A DNA stretch of 64,000 nt from Pedobacter roseus (lineage in GTDB: Bacteria; Bacteroidota; Bacteroidia; Sphingobacteriales; Sphingobacteriaceae), in NCBI RefSeq assembly GCF_014395225.1, contig NZ_CP060723.1, forward strand, positions 496,001 through 560,000, written 5' to 3'. The notes under the pieces were generated by a model that did no database searches, had not been told where the DNA came from, and saw only the letters and a program-made list of their open reading frames with translations. The translations under genes were made by a program, and so were the position numbers. The stretch's first letter is position 1. Each line of letters begins with the position of its first letter. Of this stretch, positions 17,430-27,102 are shown piece by piece.

Positions 17430-17466
17430 GAGCGGGAAGAGCCTTTGGTTTTTCCCGCTTTCTTGT
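17430..17466 (+). terminator. Rho-independent terminator
   Basis: AGCGGGAA (17431-17438) pairs with TTCCCGCT (17452-17459), followed by TTCTTGTTTT, 80 bases past the LLM gene. Confidence 0.75.
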
Positions 17467-17467
17467 T

Positions 17468-17584
17468 TTATTCCCTACTGTAATCTTTCACTTTGAAGGT
17501 AAACTCGAAATACTGTTTATAAAGATTTTGATGTTCCCTCGCTGCCTTAAAACTTTCAGCCAGTTTTAGTGATTGTAACACCAT
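17468..17584 (-). pseudogene. C-terminal remnant of an unknown protein
   Basis: A 38-codon minus-strand frame starting MVLQSLKLAESFKAAREHQN and ending KVKDYSRE has clear coding character (amphipathic helix, then a beta-like tail). The frame stays open upstream (AAVGNKIC) without a good start, so it may be the end of a decayed gene rather than a complete small one. Confidence 0.3.
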
Positions 17585-17620
17585 GCAGATTTTATTCCCC
17601 ACGGCTGCGCATGGGCCAGC

Positions 17621-17811
17621 AAAAAATTATATCCCTATCAGCAGTATGCGATCGAAACCCTGTTTGAAAAAATGCAGACCGGGGCAAATCAGCTACGCTT
17701 GCTCTACCAGTTGCCTACAGGTGGTGGTAAAACATTATTTTTTCTGAAATTGCCGATCGTTTTATAAGCAATACGGAAAGAAGGATCATCAACCTAATGC
17801 TCATCCACTTA
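17621..17811 (+). pseudogene. DEAD/DEAH-type helicase N-terminal fragment
   Basis: The frame reads YPYQQYAIETLFEKMQTG, then LLYQLPTGGGKTLFF, which is the Q-motif-like start and Walker A of a superfamily 2 helicase (type III restriction/UvrB-like). One base shift at about 17750 is needed to continue with SEIADRFISN. The gene then stops. Only the first 60 residues of a large protein remain. Confidence 0.65.
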
Positions 17812-18132
17812 CTTGGGGCATTATACATTACTAACCAAACAAATTGAACTGCTACTCAGAACGAATCATACAGTCTGCGTATAAAGCTTACGCTCCAAAT
17901 GTAAACAAAATGGTATCTTCCAAAAACTTTAGTCAGAATATTTACTTTTGAAGCTAAAATAGAGAATTGACAGAGGTTGAAATTATTATAGGGAAGGAAA
18001 GAGCGTTTGAAATATTATGACAGCAAAAAACTTTGACTAGTTATTAAAAAAAGGAAAGTAAATATTGATATTCCAAAAAACACGCTGTGGGAAAGTGTTG
18101 TCTAAATTGAATCCTAAAAAAGCAGAATAGGC

Positions 18133-18915
18133 ATGAAAACTATATTGAAACTGACGTTGATTTTTGTAATCTTTATCATCAACACAAGTAAAGCACAAAA
18201 CGTAAAGAAAACAAAATCCAGGGAAATCACCTCAAATGTGACAACTAGCAATATAAATAGCAAAGATGAGCTCTATATTGGAAAAGAATTTTATGCAGGC
18301 GACGAGCTCAACACTTATACTTTTATAACCTCCAAAAAAATCAATGATAAGGATAGCTTAACATATTCGATTTATAAAAAAAATGATATAGAACGTTATT
18401 CGTTCAGTATAGAAAAGCTAGTTTCAAATGAAGATAAGGGGTTGTATAAAATTTTGGACTTGTTTGTATTTACTCACTACAAAACTGAAAATCATAGGGT
18501 TAAAATATTAAATACTACAAATGGGTATTCAGTTTTATTTATAAAAAAAGATGAAATTTTAAAAAAATGGGAATTTGATTTAGATAATAACAAAATAAAC
18601 AAAATTTGGGAAGGCAAATATAAATGCAATTTTCTTCGGATCAGGGAAGAGTCTGCAGATCCACGTGCCTATGCAATGATTGTGATCACGATCAAAGGCA
18701 ACAACGCAACATTTCAATTAGAGGGCTATAATGAGGTCTTAAATAAACAATTACTGGTTTTAAATAGCGGCCTAAACAAAATCATTTTACATGAAAAAAA
18801 TCAAAAAGATTCCAAATTTACCATTACAAAAAGTAATAATAAATTTATACTAACCAGTGATTTACTAAATAAAATCACTGGTGAAGTTAAAACCTATAAA
18901 CTGCAAAAGAATTAG
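18133..18915 (+). CDS. Exported protein of unknown function, 260 aa
   Basis: It has a signal peptide (MKTILKLTLIFVIFIINTSKAQ). The mature part is Lys/Asn-rich and beta-strand-like, with KWEFDLDNNKINKIWEGKYK followed by CNFLRIREESADPRAYAMIV, a pattern seen in exported lipoprotein-like DUF families of Bacteroidota. Its AT content is well above that of the LLM gene upstream, which suggests separate transfer. It stands alone between decayed genes. No family assigned. Confidence 0.65.
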   Translation: MKTILKLTLIFVIFIINTSKAQNVKKTKSREITSNVTTSNINSKDELYIGKEFYAGDELNTYTFITSKKINDKDSLTYSIYKKNDIERYSFSIEKLVSNEDKGLYKILDLFVFTHYKTENHRVKILNTTNGYSVLFIKKDEILKKWEFDLDNNKINKIWEGKYKCNFLRIREESADPRAYAMIVITIKGNNATFQLEGYNEVLNKQLLVLNSGLNKIILHEKNQKDSKFTITKSNNKFILTSDLLNKITGEVKTYKLQKN

Positions 18916-19094
18916 CTTGTAGCCAGCATAGGTCAAAAAAAAAGTACCCCGGACTTAAGTCAACCAAGTCTTATTATAATTTTATAAGCATCATGACATT
19001 AGCCATTTCTATTAATGTGGCAGGATAATTTGGATGATCAGAAACGGCATGGATTCCGAAGTAATGAAGTGTCGAATTGTTACTTCAATAAACC

Positions 19095-19316
19095 ATGATG
19101 CTCATGGTCAAAGCAACGATAATAATCCTAATCACACTCTTTTATATTGCTTCAACATCAGCACAACAATAACCAAATTTGATAGATGATCGTTATAAGA
19201 CGTATGCCGGCCCTTATGGCCATAATTCCGGAATTAGTTTGTTCGAAGATGGTAAATATCTTTTGTATTGATGTGGTACCGCAGTTTTTGACGCCTATAA
19301 TCTTCAAAAAAGATAA
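19095..19316 (+). pseudogene. Decayed small exported protein gene
   Basis: A single frame starts with a signal peptide (MMLMVKATIIILITLFYIAS) and continues through an in-frame TAA into DDRYKTYAGPYGHNSGISLF, then another stop after GKYLLY. The frame stays in phase throughout, so the lesions are two point nonsense mutations. The rest of 18916-19704 is gene-free. Confidence 0.5.
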
Positions 19317-19632
19317 GTAATTTCAGGACGAGACGTGGCAAATCATCCTTAGTCTTTACATAGATATTGATTGTTTTCTCCCATCCCGTTATCAGTCCTA
19401 AAACTGATATTGGTTTTCACCCACCGTAACCACCACGAATTTAATTACACATTATGGATCAATTTGAAAACTATACTGATAGCAGGCTGATTCGTGGTTG
19501 CACTTATTTAGGTGCTTAATGTCCATTTCACCATGGTAACCAACGGTTTCACCACGTTAATGCCAGGTTTTTAATTGAACGGGGAAAATGATTAAAACAG
19601 GACATGACCTGGCATTTTAAAAAGTATTCAAG

Positions 19633-19683
19633 CGAACCGATTTTTTCACAGTTGGAAATTACCGTGAAAAAAAATTGGTTTCG
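19633..19683. repeat. Large inverted repeat
   Basis: CGAACCGATTTTTTCAC (from 19633) is nearly the reverse complement of GTGAAAAAAAATTGGTTTCG (from 19664). It lies just past the stop of the TIGR04141 gene and could act as its terminator, or be the end of an old insertion. Confidence 0.45.
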
Positions 19684-19704
19684 TTCTGTTTACAGTATCC
19701 CACT

Positions 19705-21300
19705 TTATGGCAGTACGATATAGGTTAATTTGCAATCATAGCCTAATATTTCTAAATCATTTTCTGCAACGTTTTTAAATGATACCTTGCTGAAAAATGG
19801 GATGTTCTTTGTTTGCTTTTTACCAAGCACTATTCCAAATATGATCTTATAATCAGATGGAAGGTAAGGTTCAGTGATCAGGTTCGGGGCACAACCATAT
19901 GCAGTAAGATACCTATCCAATTCCTTTCGGTATGTTTCACTCTTTTTAAGTGCCTGGCCGCTGAAGGAGCCCTGTCTGAAGAGATGGCTCAGAGAAGGGG
20001 AAGTTTTTCCCATCTTAACATGAATGAAAGTTTTGGCTTCAATATCGAATACGTCGCAAATTTCATTTTTATCCTTGCCTAAGCTGAGTGCCTTAGATTT
20101 TGGATTTCCCAGGTCGAATAGAAACCTGTCTTTACTTTTTGAGGTACATATTTCTTCATTATAATCACTTTCCTTGATTTTGCTCTTCGATGGAAGTGGA
20201 AAGTCATGTGGATCAAGGATTCTACCCTGGTAAAAATCCTCTATTTCTTTAAAGAAAGAAGGCGCGACCTCATACCAAGATCCTTCAGATAGGATATACT
20301 TCATTCCGTTGATTTCAGTCTCCCAGGATAGGCAACGTTGAAGCGGCCAATCCATGGTCTTTATGTCTTTGTCACTAAGGATATTTACCTTGAACTTATC
20401 GATATTTTCAAAAGACATTCCCTTAATTTCTGAACCAACGCTTTTTTTCCAATCCAACATTTCAGGCATGGCAAGTGCTTCTTTATTGCTAAGTCTTGAT
20501 CTATCTCCAGTGGAAAATACAAAGCCGTTACAGTCGAAGATTGTTTCGTAATAAATAGGTGGGGAGAAAAACATGTCCTCAAATTTTGCCGACTTTAAGG
20601 TTTTTGCAAGCTGTTTGGTCAGTTTTTCAACAAGTGAGTTATCGCGAACCATAGCAATATTGTCAATCCAGGCATAATCGGTTTTGTAGTGGTTAGAGGC
20701 AAAGTGAGTTAGGACTTTTTTGCATAAAGATTTCAGTTTGCCAAACCCCTCTATGCTTTTTCCAACCTTTAAGCTGTCCTTGCCATCTAATGCTTCACCT
20801 AGTTCATGATCTTTTGACAATTTGCCCACAATGCCACGGAGAATATCTTTTTGCTTGTTGATGCCGAATTGTTCCGGAGTCGATCCAAGTACCGCTTGTT
20901 TTTTAGTTTTCTGAGAGTTAATTTCTGGAGTAGTAGTGTCCACCTGCCTTATTTCCTCCTTTGGAATACAGTTTAGTGCCGTCTTTAATCCAAAATTATA
21001 TTCAGTCTTTGTCAGATCTATTAAATGCAATCCGTATCCAAGTGGTATAGCCAGCAATCTTTTTTCTACTTCTAGCACCAACACGGCGTAGGATGAAGAG
21101 TTCTTGAAAGGATTTGTACTTATTGTAAAATGAGATGCGAGCAGATGTGCCCAATCGGGGGTAATGGGATGGCTATTTTTATAGAATAAGGTGATGCCAT
21201 CTTTTTCTTCTGATTTTAAACCAGACTTTTTTTTAAATATTTGCTTTGGATCTTTTATGCTTTCCTTAATCAAATACATGGTAGGTTTAATCGCTGTCAT
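19705..21300 (-). CDS. TIGR04141-family sporadically distributed protein
   Basis: A 531-aa protein matching the TIGR04141 / DUF6119 pattern. Marks are an N-terminal LLAIPLGYGLHLID block, the central FVFSTGDRSRLSNKEAL segment, and near the C-terminus NEICDVFDIEAKTFIHVKMG followed by SPSLSHLFRQGSFSG, the family signature (E-x-C-D, HVK, SLSHLF-x-QG). The family is scattered across bacteria and often sits in defence islands, but its biochemical role is not established to my knowledge. Here it is a single gene with no obvious partner, 1.3 kb from an HNH gene and 2.1 kb from the SIR2 gene. Confidence 0.88.
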   Translation of the reverse strand: MTAIKPTMYLIKESIKDPKQIFKKKSGLKSEEKDGITLFYKNSHPITPDWAHLLASHFTISTNPFKNSSSYAVLVLEVEKRLLAIPLGYGLHLIDLTKTEYNFGLKTALNCIPKEEIRQVDTTTPEINSQKTKKQAVLGSTPEQFGINKQKDILRGIVGKLSKDHELGEALDGKDSLKVGKSIEGFGKLKSLCKKVLTHFASNHYKTDYAWIDNIAMVRDNSLVEKLTKQLAKTLKSAKFEDMFFSPPIYYETIFDCNGFVFSTGDRSRLSNKEALAMPEMLDWKKSVGSEIKGMSFENIDKFKVNILSDKDIKTMDWPLQRCLSWETEINGMKYILSEGSWYEVAPSFFKEIEDFYQGRILDPHDFPLPSKSKIKESDYNEEICTSKSKDRFLFDLGNPKSKALSLGKDKNEICDVFDIEAKTFIHVKMGKTSPSLSHLFRQGSFSGQALKKSETYRKELDRYLTAYGCAPNLITEPYLPSDYKIIFGIVLGKKQTKNIPFFSKVSFKNVAENDLEILGYDCKLTYIVLP

Positions 21301-21505
21301 GGCAAAAGGAGTAATTGAATACTGTGAATATATAAACCAATGTAAGAGCTGCTGAATTTTAGTTTCCTGATGTCAATTTGGGTTTAATCCAAATTGACAT
21401 TCTGGTTAAAGTTTGTTTTGAAAGACAGCATAAATGAGGGTGTTTATATTAGGTTGACTATTTTATTATAATTGGCAAGTTTAGCGTAAAATAACCCATT
21501 GTTGC

Positions 21506-22144
21506 TTATTCTACCTTAATGGCTTCAATGGTTTTAGTAAGATATGGTGGAAAACCCTTGTCGTTATAACTATATGAAAAGTCTTTACTGATCTGGTCGT
21601 TATAAATGCGCCAACCATAATTAGAAATAAGATCTAGGGCATCTTCTGTACTAAGGAGTTTTTTGTCAAATTTATGGTCTACTTTTTCAAAAGACCAGTC
21701 ACTATAACCTCGTGGAATAGGGCAGACATCTAAAGTCTTGTCTTTATAACGCAGTACCGAAACATAGAAAACGATACCTGATCCTGGATTCCTATCCTTC
21801 GAAATAAGGGTATCATCAGTGGCTTCCTCATTAATAAATTTCAGTTTGGTTAATGCTATTTTTTGTCCTTTATATTTGGCAATGATGATATTATCTGAAC
21901 CTAAATTCGTTTCGCTGCTGTTAGAGAACTTCAAAGTGGTCGATGCGATTTTATCATCATCTGCGGTAGCACCGCCGGTGGAACTATATTGTGTGCTTGT
22001 ACCAGCTGTATAGCTGCGTGTGTGTGGGCTAACATAAGTGCCATTTTTTCTGTAATAGCCTTTTACACTTGTAGTTCTTCTTTGGGCAAAAGCAGAAGTC
22101 ATTAACAAAACGCTAAGTAGAAGTAACAAAATTTTTCTGTTCAT
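21506..22144 (-). CDS. Exported protein with YYRKNGTYV motif
   Basis: A 212-aa protein with a signal peptide (MNRKILLLLLSVLLMTSAFA). Just after cleavage it carries VKGYYRKNGTYVSPHTRS, a short motif found at the mature N-terminus of many Bacteroidota exported proteins and thought to be structural. A Ser/Thr-rich linker follows, then a beta-rich domain with no recognisable family. No co-directional neighbour. Confidence 0.65.
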   Translation of the reverse strand: MNRKILLLLLSVLLMTSAFAQRRTTSVKGYYRKNGTYVSPHTRSYTAGTSTQYSSTGGATADDDKIASTTLKFSNSSETNLGSDNIIIAKYKGQKIALTKLKFINEEATDDTLISKDRNPGSGIVFYVSVLRYKDKTLDVCPIPRGYSDWSFEKVDHKFDKKLLSTEDALDLISNYGWRIYNDQISKDFSYSYNDKGFPPYLTKTIEAIKVE

Positions 22145-22595
22145 GGGGTTAAATTTTGGGTTTTATTGTTTAGTTTATTATATAGCACGTCGGTATCATC
22201 TTTTTTCTAACTATCTCTTTTGTGAGAAGCGAGAATGATATGATTTTTATGATGCTAAAGTAATTGGACTTGAAAGATAAAATTTACGGTTTCCCGTATC
22301 CATCGAAAATACCCTGATATCTTATTATTTAAAATCACCGCCCTCTTAGAACAGCTCACCAGATCTTAAATTAACCGTATCAATATGGCAACATTACGGT
22401 TTTGTATGATCGGCAAATGCATCGTACAAAAAGGCAGCTGTGGCCAATGTCCGGTAGCCCAGTGAACAGTCAATATAGTGCTAGCGGTCTCGGTAAATAA
22501 AAGCTGCAGCGGGAAAACAGGCTGGAAGAGTTTTTTAGATAAACCTGAACCTGATAAACCAGGAAGATAAAAACTTACCTCTGCATATCATATAG
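22145..22595. other. Intergenic region, no gene seen
   Basis: A 450-base space between two minus-strand genes. I see scattered coding-like fragments but no frame I can support, and no terminator. Confidence 0.3.
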
Positions 22596-23315
22596 TTATT
22601 TCATCATATATTCAAAACCATTATTGTTCGCGATGGTAAGAAGCGGCTGGATATTCTCTAAAAACCTTCCTCTTAAATCCGTTTCAGGCAATCGGTGGGC
22701 ATCGGCATTAGCAAATATACTCAGGTATTCATCCATTATGGGTTCTTTCGGATAGTTTTCAGCCATAACGGTAATTGCTGTTTTCTGTAGGTTATAAAAC
22801 CCATCAAAGTAATCTTCAATCCTCGGCAGCCTGTCATTCTTCCGGCTGTTGAATGATGGATCGGCCGGGATGAGGTTCCAGATCAGATCATGCGAAACAA
22901 AGGCGTAGGGAATGAAATGTTCAACGGCGAAGTTGCCTTGTAACAGTTTTTTATGCGTGTATATACAATCCAGCGGCCCGGTATGGTCTAAAACCATGTC
23001 CCAAAATTTACGCTGGTTTAACAGGCTGTTTCTGCGTGCGGGTTTGATCAGTTTATTTGGGATATCCGGAACGTTGGGATTGTGTTTTTGTAAGTATAGG
23101 CTCAGGTGCCAGTAGCAGAATGCTTTTAAAATACCGGCATGTTCAACCAGGTAGGCGTGCCAGAGCGGGTTTATTGTCAAATTGAGTTCATCCAGGGCAT
23201 ATGGACTGTTGTTTTCGAAATTTGCTGAACGTTGGTGTATTTCAATACGGTTTCCTTTTGATTCCGGAAACCATGGGCTTAGGTACCGGTAAGGTACTTC
23301 TTTATCAATCATCAA
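22596..23315 (-). CDS. HNH endonuclease domain protein, probably N-terminally truncated
   Basis: A 239-aa protein. Residues 115-165 form an HNH-type fold: CIYTHKKLLQGNFAVEHF, then HDLIWNLIPADPSFNSRKND, with the conserved His of VEHF, the Asn of IWNLIP and the closing Asn/Lys. The region before it (VPYRYLSPWFPE onward) matches the middle of a longer Bacteroidota HNH family of about 300 aa whose first 90 or so residues are missing here. It therefore looks 5'-truncated, possibly when the SIR2 gene beside it arrived. It may still encode a nuclease domain. Confidence 0.72.
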   Translation of the reverse strand: MMIDKEVPYRYLSPWFPESKGNRIEIHQRSANFENNSPYALDELNLTINPLWHAYLVEHAGILKAFCYWHLSLYLQKHNPNVPDIPNKLIKPARRNSLLNQRKFWDMVLDHTGPLDCIYTHKKLLQGNFAVEHFIPYAFVSHDLIWNLIPADPSFNSRKNDRLPRIEDYFDGFYNLQKTAITVMAENYPKEPIMDEYLSIFANADAHRLPETDLRGRFLENIQPLLTIANNNGFEYMMK

Positions 23316-23434
23316 ATAATATACTCCATCTTGTGTTCAATCGCTTATGATTATAGTATTGCTCACAAAATTGTTTCTCTGATAATGTTGAGAAAAACGG
23401 AAACTTCATATTTTCTTAATCACTATTTTCGCTT

Positions 23435-25342
23435 ATGGAATTGGATGATCTGATTGAAGCAATTAGGAAGGAAGAAGTGGCCTTAGTTATTGGTTCGGGT
23501 ATGTCATTGTACGCTGGCTATCTTGGTGTAAAAGAGCTAACCGCACTAATTTGTAAAAAGGCTCAATCCTATTGTCGGGAGGAGTGGGAGCAAAAAAGCC
23601 TTGAAGATAAAAGCCTTGAGGACATTTCAGAAATTCTTATCCGGTACGCAAATGATGATAGATCAGAACTTAACTCCATTCTTGTATCTATTTACAAAAA
23701 AACTCCCTTAGATACACATACTCATGATCTCTTAGCTAGGATTCCCCACTTCGAGCATATTTTTACAACCAACTATGATACTCTTATCGAAGACAGTATG
23801 GCAAAAAGGTGCCATGTCATTGGATCCGAAAATGCCTTTTCTGCCCAAATGAAAGGCATCACAAAAGTCTATAAACTTCATGGAGATGTTAATAATCTAA
23901 ATGATGTTGTCATTTCTAGAAAGGACTATGCAAGTAACATTCGTGGTCAACAGAAAAACCTGCTATGGAACCGCTTCACTGATGTGATTGCGTCAAAGGA
24001 TATTCTATTTATCGGACATGGCAACGAGGACAGCAATTTTTGGGGCATATTCGAAGAATTAAGTGTTAAGTTAAAAGCCCATCAGAGAAAAAGGTTTTTT
24101 ATTTCACCAGCTATATTGCAACATCAAGAACAAAATTTGAAGCGCAATGGATTCGATTATTTTCAGATGAATGCAGATCAGTTCCTGAATGTATTATATC
24201 CGAAACTTGTTGAATATGCAGTTTCTGACTTGGAAACAGGTAAGCTTTCCAGCAATACTTTCCAGCAGTTTCTGGCACTAAACGACAGAAACGCTATCAT
24301 TCGCTCTGAAGATTCAAAAATAATAGTTGAAGCTATTACTGGACCTAGCGGTGCGATTGAGTCGGAGGTCCATTTTTCCTTGGCTCAGGACGTCTTCGAA
24401 AAATTTATGAATTTCAATGACGGGATCACTCGTGACCGCACATTCAAATTTTTGCCTGAAGATTTGGTAGATTTCAGCTTCAACATGAGTGGCTATAAAT
24501 TTGGGATGAGCAGGGAAACGCTGAGTAGGCTAGAAGTTATGCTAATTCATGAAAATCGTATGCTCGATATAGAAAGTGCTGATGGTAGGATAGAGATTAC
24601 TAAAATACCAGTAAAACAGTTTAAATTTCAGGATGGCAGCGACATGGAACTTGAATTTTATGGATCTAAGTTCAACTTCTCTTTTAAATCTATAAAAGCT
24701 GGGATAGAGGTAAAATTCTCTTATACGCTCTTGAAGGAATTTTCAAATCTAACAGAACTGATAGGAACCCTTAAATTTCTCCACGCGCTCTACAGGGGAG
24801 AGACATTGAATTTTTACTTCGATGGAAAAACTAAGGTGCCTATTATTAATACTTGTCCTACTGACATAGTCTTCAAAAAGTGGCGTATAAGCACCCTTAT
24901 CGAACATTTTGAGCAACTTCAATTATTAGGTCGAAAATTTGACGTCCGTTTTGCATTGATAAAATTCGACCAGATTACGCAATCTATCATTGATGAGGTT
25001 AGCTACATCTTCTGGATCAATGAAAAGGGATTTGTTGAGAAAGAATTTAGAAATGTAATTTTTTTGCCTTCGGAACTAAAGCGGTATGGGTTTAAAAGTG
25101 ATAGCGAGGATGATATCATGAGACTTATTTTTGAGACATCAAATCCCTATCAATTTTATGGAACCACTTTGCCGGCCTGCTATTCTGTTCTAGAGGTTAT
25201 AGGTCCAGAAATTGTCGGTGAGGGTGAGAAACTCGCAGTAAGAAGTAAATCAGACAGGATAAGGCACAAAATACTTTCTCAACTGGAATTTGATGAATTT
25301 CAACAACGTGATATTATGATGATTTCTACAAAAGATCTATAA
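23435..25342 (+). CDS. SIR2-family NADase-type protein, probable anti-phage effector
   Basis: A 635-aa protein. Residues 1-265 are a SIR2-like domain: LVIGSGMSLYAG (17-28), TTNYDTLIED (111-120), catalytic His149 in YKLHGD, and FIGHGNEDSNFW. Defence proteins with this domain (ThsA, DSR1/DSR2, SIR2-pAgo) deplete NAD when triggered. The 370-residue C-terminal half has alternating beta strands and helices, with no family I recognise; it is the expected place for a phage sensor. It is a single gene, with an HNH gene divergent and the STAS/ATPase cassette downstream. Spacing upstream leaves a very short leader. Confidence 0.85.
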   Translation: MELDDLIEAIRKEEVALVIGSGMSLYAGYLGVKELTALICKKAQSYCREEWEQKSLEDKSLEDISEILIRYANDDRSELNSILVSIYKKTPLDTHTHDLLARIPHFEHIFTTNYDTLIEDSMAKRCHVIGSENAFSAQMKGITKVYKLHGDVNNLNDVVISRKDYASNIRGQQKNLLWNRFTDVIASKDILFIGHGNEDSNFWGIFEELSVKLKAHQRKRFFISPAILQHQEQNLKRNGFDYFQMNADQFLNVLYPKLVEYAVSDLETGKLSSNTFQQFLALNDRNAIIRSEDSKIIVEAITGPSGAIESEVHFSLAQDVFEKFMNFNDGITRDRTFKFLPEDLVDFSFNMSGYKFGMSRETLSRLEVMLIHENRMLDIESADGRIEITKIPVKQFKFQDGSDMELEFYGSKFNFSFKSIKAGIEVKFSYTLLKEFSNLTELIGTLKFLHALYRGETLNFYFDGKTKVPIINTCPTDIVFKKWRISTLIEHFEQLQLLGRKFDVRFALIKFDQITQSIIDEVSYIFWINEKGFVEKEFRNVIFLPSELKRYGFKSDSEDDIMRLIFETSNPYQFYGTTLPACYSVLEVIGPEIVGEGEKLAVRSKSDRIRHKILSQLEFDEFQQRDIMMISTKDL

Positions 25343-25504
25343 CCTACAAACAAAAAAACTCTATCGCGATCATACTAGTTTCGAAGAATTGCCTGAAGTA
25401 CTTGTCACCTTGATTTTATTGTTATATTCGCTACTTTTAGATAATCAGTATGTTTATTCGTTTTTCATCATATTTAAAAATCTGTTTTGATTGAAATTTC
25501 AAAT

Positions 25505-25567
25505 TTGATTGGTTACGCAAGAGTTTCAATTAAAAAGCAAAATTTAAACTTAAATAACAAGAGCTAA
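25505..25567 (+). pseudogene. Serine recombinase N-terminal stub
   Basis: The frame reads LIGYARVSIKKQNLNL and then stops. This is the exact start of resolvase/invertase-type serine recombinases (IGYARVS-x-x-x-Q-N-L). Nothing else of the gene is left. It marks an insertion or recombination scar inside the AT-rich 25343-25794 gap, which has no other supported feature. Confidence 0.6.
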
Positions 25568-25794
25568 ATGTTATCGCTATGCTAAATTTCTTGATACCCA
25601 CACGAACGACGAAACTAAAAACTTACAGTAAAAAATAAGACCGGCGTTTTTCACTATATAAAAACTTATAGAAAAATAAGACTATTTAAAGTAAAATCGT
25701 AATAAATTGTCTTTTTACCTTATCAGATTCAAAATTAAATACTATATACTAATCTTAATAATAATATGAATAACTTTTAACTCATGTAGTATCT

Positions 25795-26703
25795 ATGTAC
25801 GATCTTTTCAACAATAGATATGTGGTGGTAGAGATACCTAAAGACATAAGAAGTGAGTTTAAGGGCTATGATTTTATTGTCTCTTGGATATATCATAATA
25901 GGCACCTAGCTAATCAAATCATAATATTTGATTTCGTAAATGTTACATTTATGGAAGCAAATTTATGTGCACTAATGGGTGCACTATTTGAAATGCTAGA
26001 AGAGAAAAAAAATAAAATACATATTATTAACATTAATAGACATGTAGAAACGATTTTGAGAAAAAATGAGTTTTTAATAACCTTTGGTTATGACAAACTC
26101 GAAGATAACTATGACACTTCATTAACCTATCGGAAATTTACGCCAACAGATGATATTGGATTTAACGACTATATACAAAAAGAACTATTAACCAAGAGTG
26201 GATTTCCATCACACAGCTACCTGTTGGGAAAAGAAATAGTGAAGAACATTTTTGAAATTTATGAAAATGCCAGGACACACGGCGAATGCGACTTTATTCA
26301 TACATGTGGCCAATTTTTTCCCAGACATCCAGACAAACCGCTACATTTTACAATAGTGGACAAAGGCATCAATATAAAACAGAATGTATCTAATTTTCAT
26401 AACAAAGATTTCGATGCAGGTGAAGCAATTAAATGGGCTATGGTAAAGGGGAATACGACAAAAACGGGGGATACATCTGGGGGGTTGGGTTTGAGTGTAA
26501 TATTTGAGTTTATAAAATTGAATAAAGGAAAGATTCAGGTGATTTCATCGGATGGTTTCTATGAATTTAAAAATGGGGTCGTTGAAACCCATAAATTGGG
26601 TGGTATTTTTGACGGAACAATTGTTAACTTTAATTTTAATCTAAACGATTCTAATCATTACTTGTTAAGTAGTGAAGCGGATGAAGATGATATCATATTC
26701 TAA
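25795..26703 (+). CDS. STAS-like / GHKL ATPase protein
   Basis: A 302-aa protein of two parts. Residues 8-100 resemble a STAS-type domain (IIIFDFVNVTFMEANLCALM, then a helix that ends in ILRKNEFLITFGY). Residues 140-275 are a GHKL-type ATPase: the N-box in IVKNIFEIYENARTHG, the G1 box in TIVDKGI and the G2 box in GDTSGGLGLSVI. The tail is acidic (SEADEDDIIF). The fold pair recalls SpoIIAA/SpoIIAB-type partner switches, but fused in one chain. It lies 21 bases before the STAS gene and heads a three-gene cassette. What it phosphorylates is unknown. Confidence 0.82.
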   Translation: MYDLFNNRYVVVEIPKDIRSEFKGYDFIVSWIYHNRHLANQIIIFDFVNVTFMEANLCALMGALFEMLEEKKNKIHIININRHVETILRKNEFLITFGYDKLEDNYDTSLTYRKFTPTDDIGFNDYIQKELLTKSGFPSHSYLLGKEIVKNIFEIYENARTHGECDFIHTCGQFFPRHPDKPLHFTIVDKGINIKQNVSNFHNKDFDAGEAIKWAMVKGNTTKTGDTSGGLGLSVIFEFIKLNKGKIQVISSDGFYEFKNGVVETHKLGGIFDGTIVNFNFNLNDSNHYLLSSEADEDDIIF

Positions 26704-26724
26704 ATAATACGTAACTTTGAATTA

Positions 26725-27102
26725 ATGACATATAATAACTATCAAACCATGGAGCATCTTGTTATAAAAGATATAATCAAGTCAGAGTTAGCTGTTTCTA
26801 CTGAAAAAGGAAATGAGGTGTTCGAGATAATTGACTCTTATCTTCAGAAAAATGAAAAGGTGGAATTGGATTTTGCAGGTATTAATATTATGATTACTGC
26901 ATTTCTTAATGCTGCAATAGGTAGACTTTACGGAAATAAAGCTTACACAACGGAATTTTTAAATGAACATCTTAAAGTGGAAAATGTTGAAAAGGAAGAT
27001 AGAGCCTTGTTCAAAGATGTAATCCAGAGAGCTAAAGAGTACTTTGCGAATAAAGAAGGATCTGAGAAAAGTTCCAACGATGCAATCTATGGAGTCGATT
27101 AG
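26725..27102 (+). CDS. STAS-like DUF4325 protein
   Basis: A 125-aa protein. Residues 40-75 (KVELDFAGINIMITAFLNAA then IGRLYG) match the core of DUF4325, a small STAS-like family commonly next to GHKL ATPases. The Ser/Thr at the expected switch site is replaced by Thr-Ala in ITAF. ATG 26725 is used; ATG 26749 is also possible. Its 3' end overlaps the PIN gene start by 14 to 23 bases, so all three genes are translated together. Confidence 0.8.
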   Translation: MTYNNYQTMEHLVIKDIIKSELAVSTEKGNEVFEIIDSYLQKNEKVELDFAGINIMITAFLNAAIGRLYGNKAYTTEFLNEHLKVENVEKEDRALFKDVIQRAKEYFANKEGSEKSSNDAIYGVD

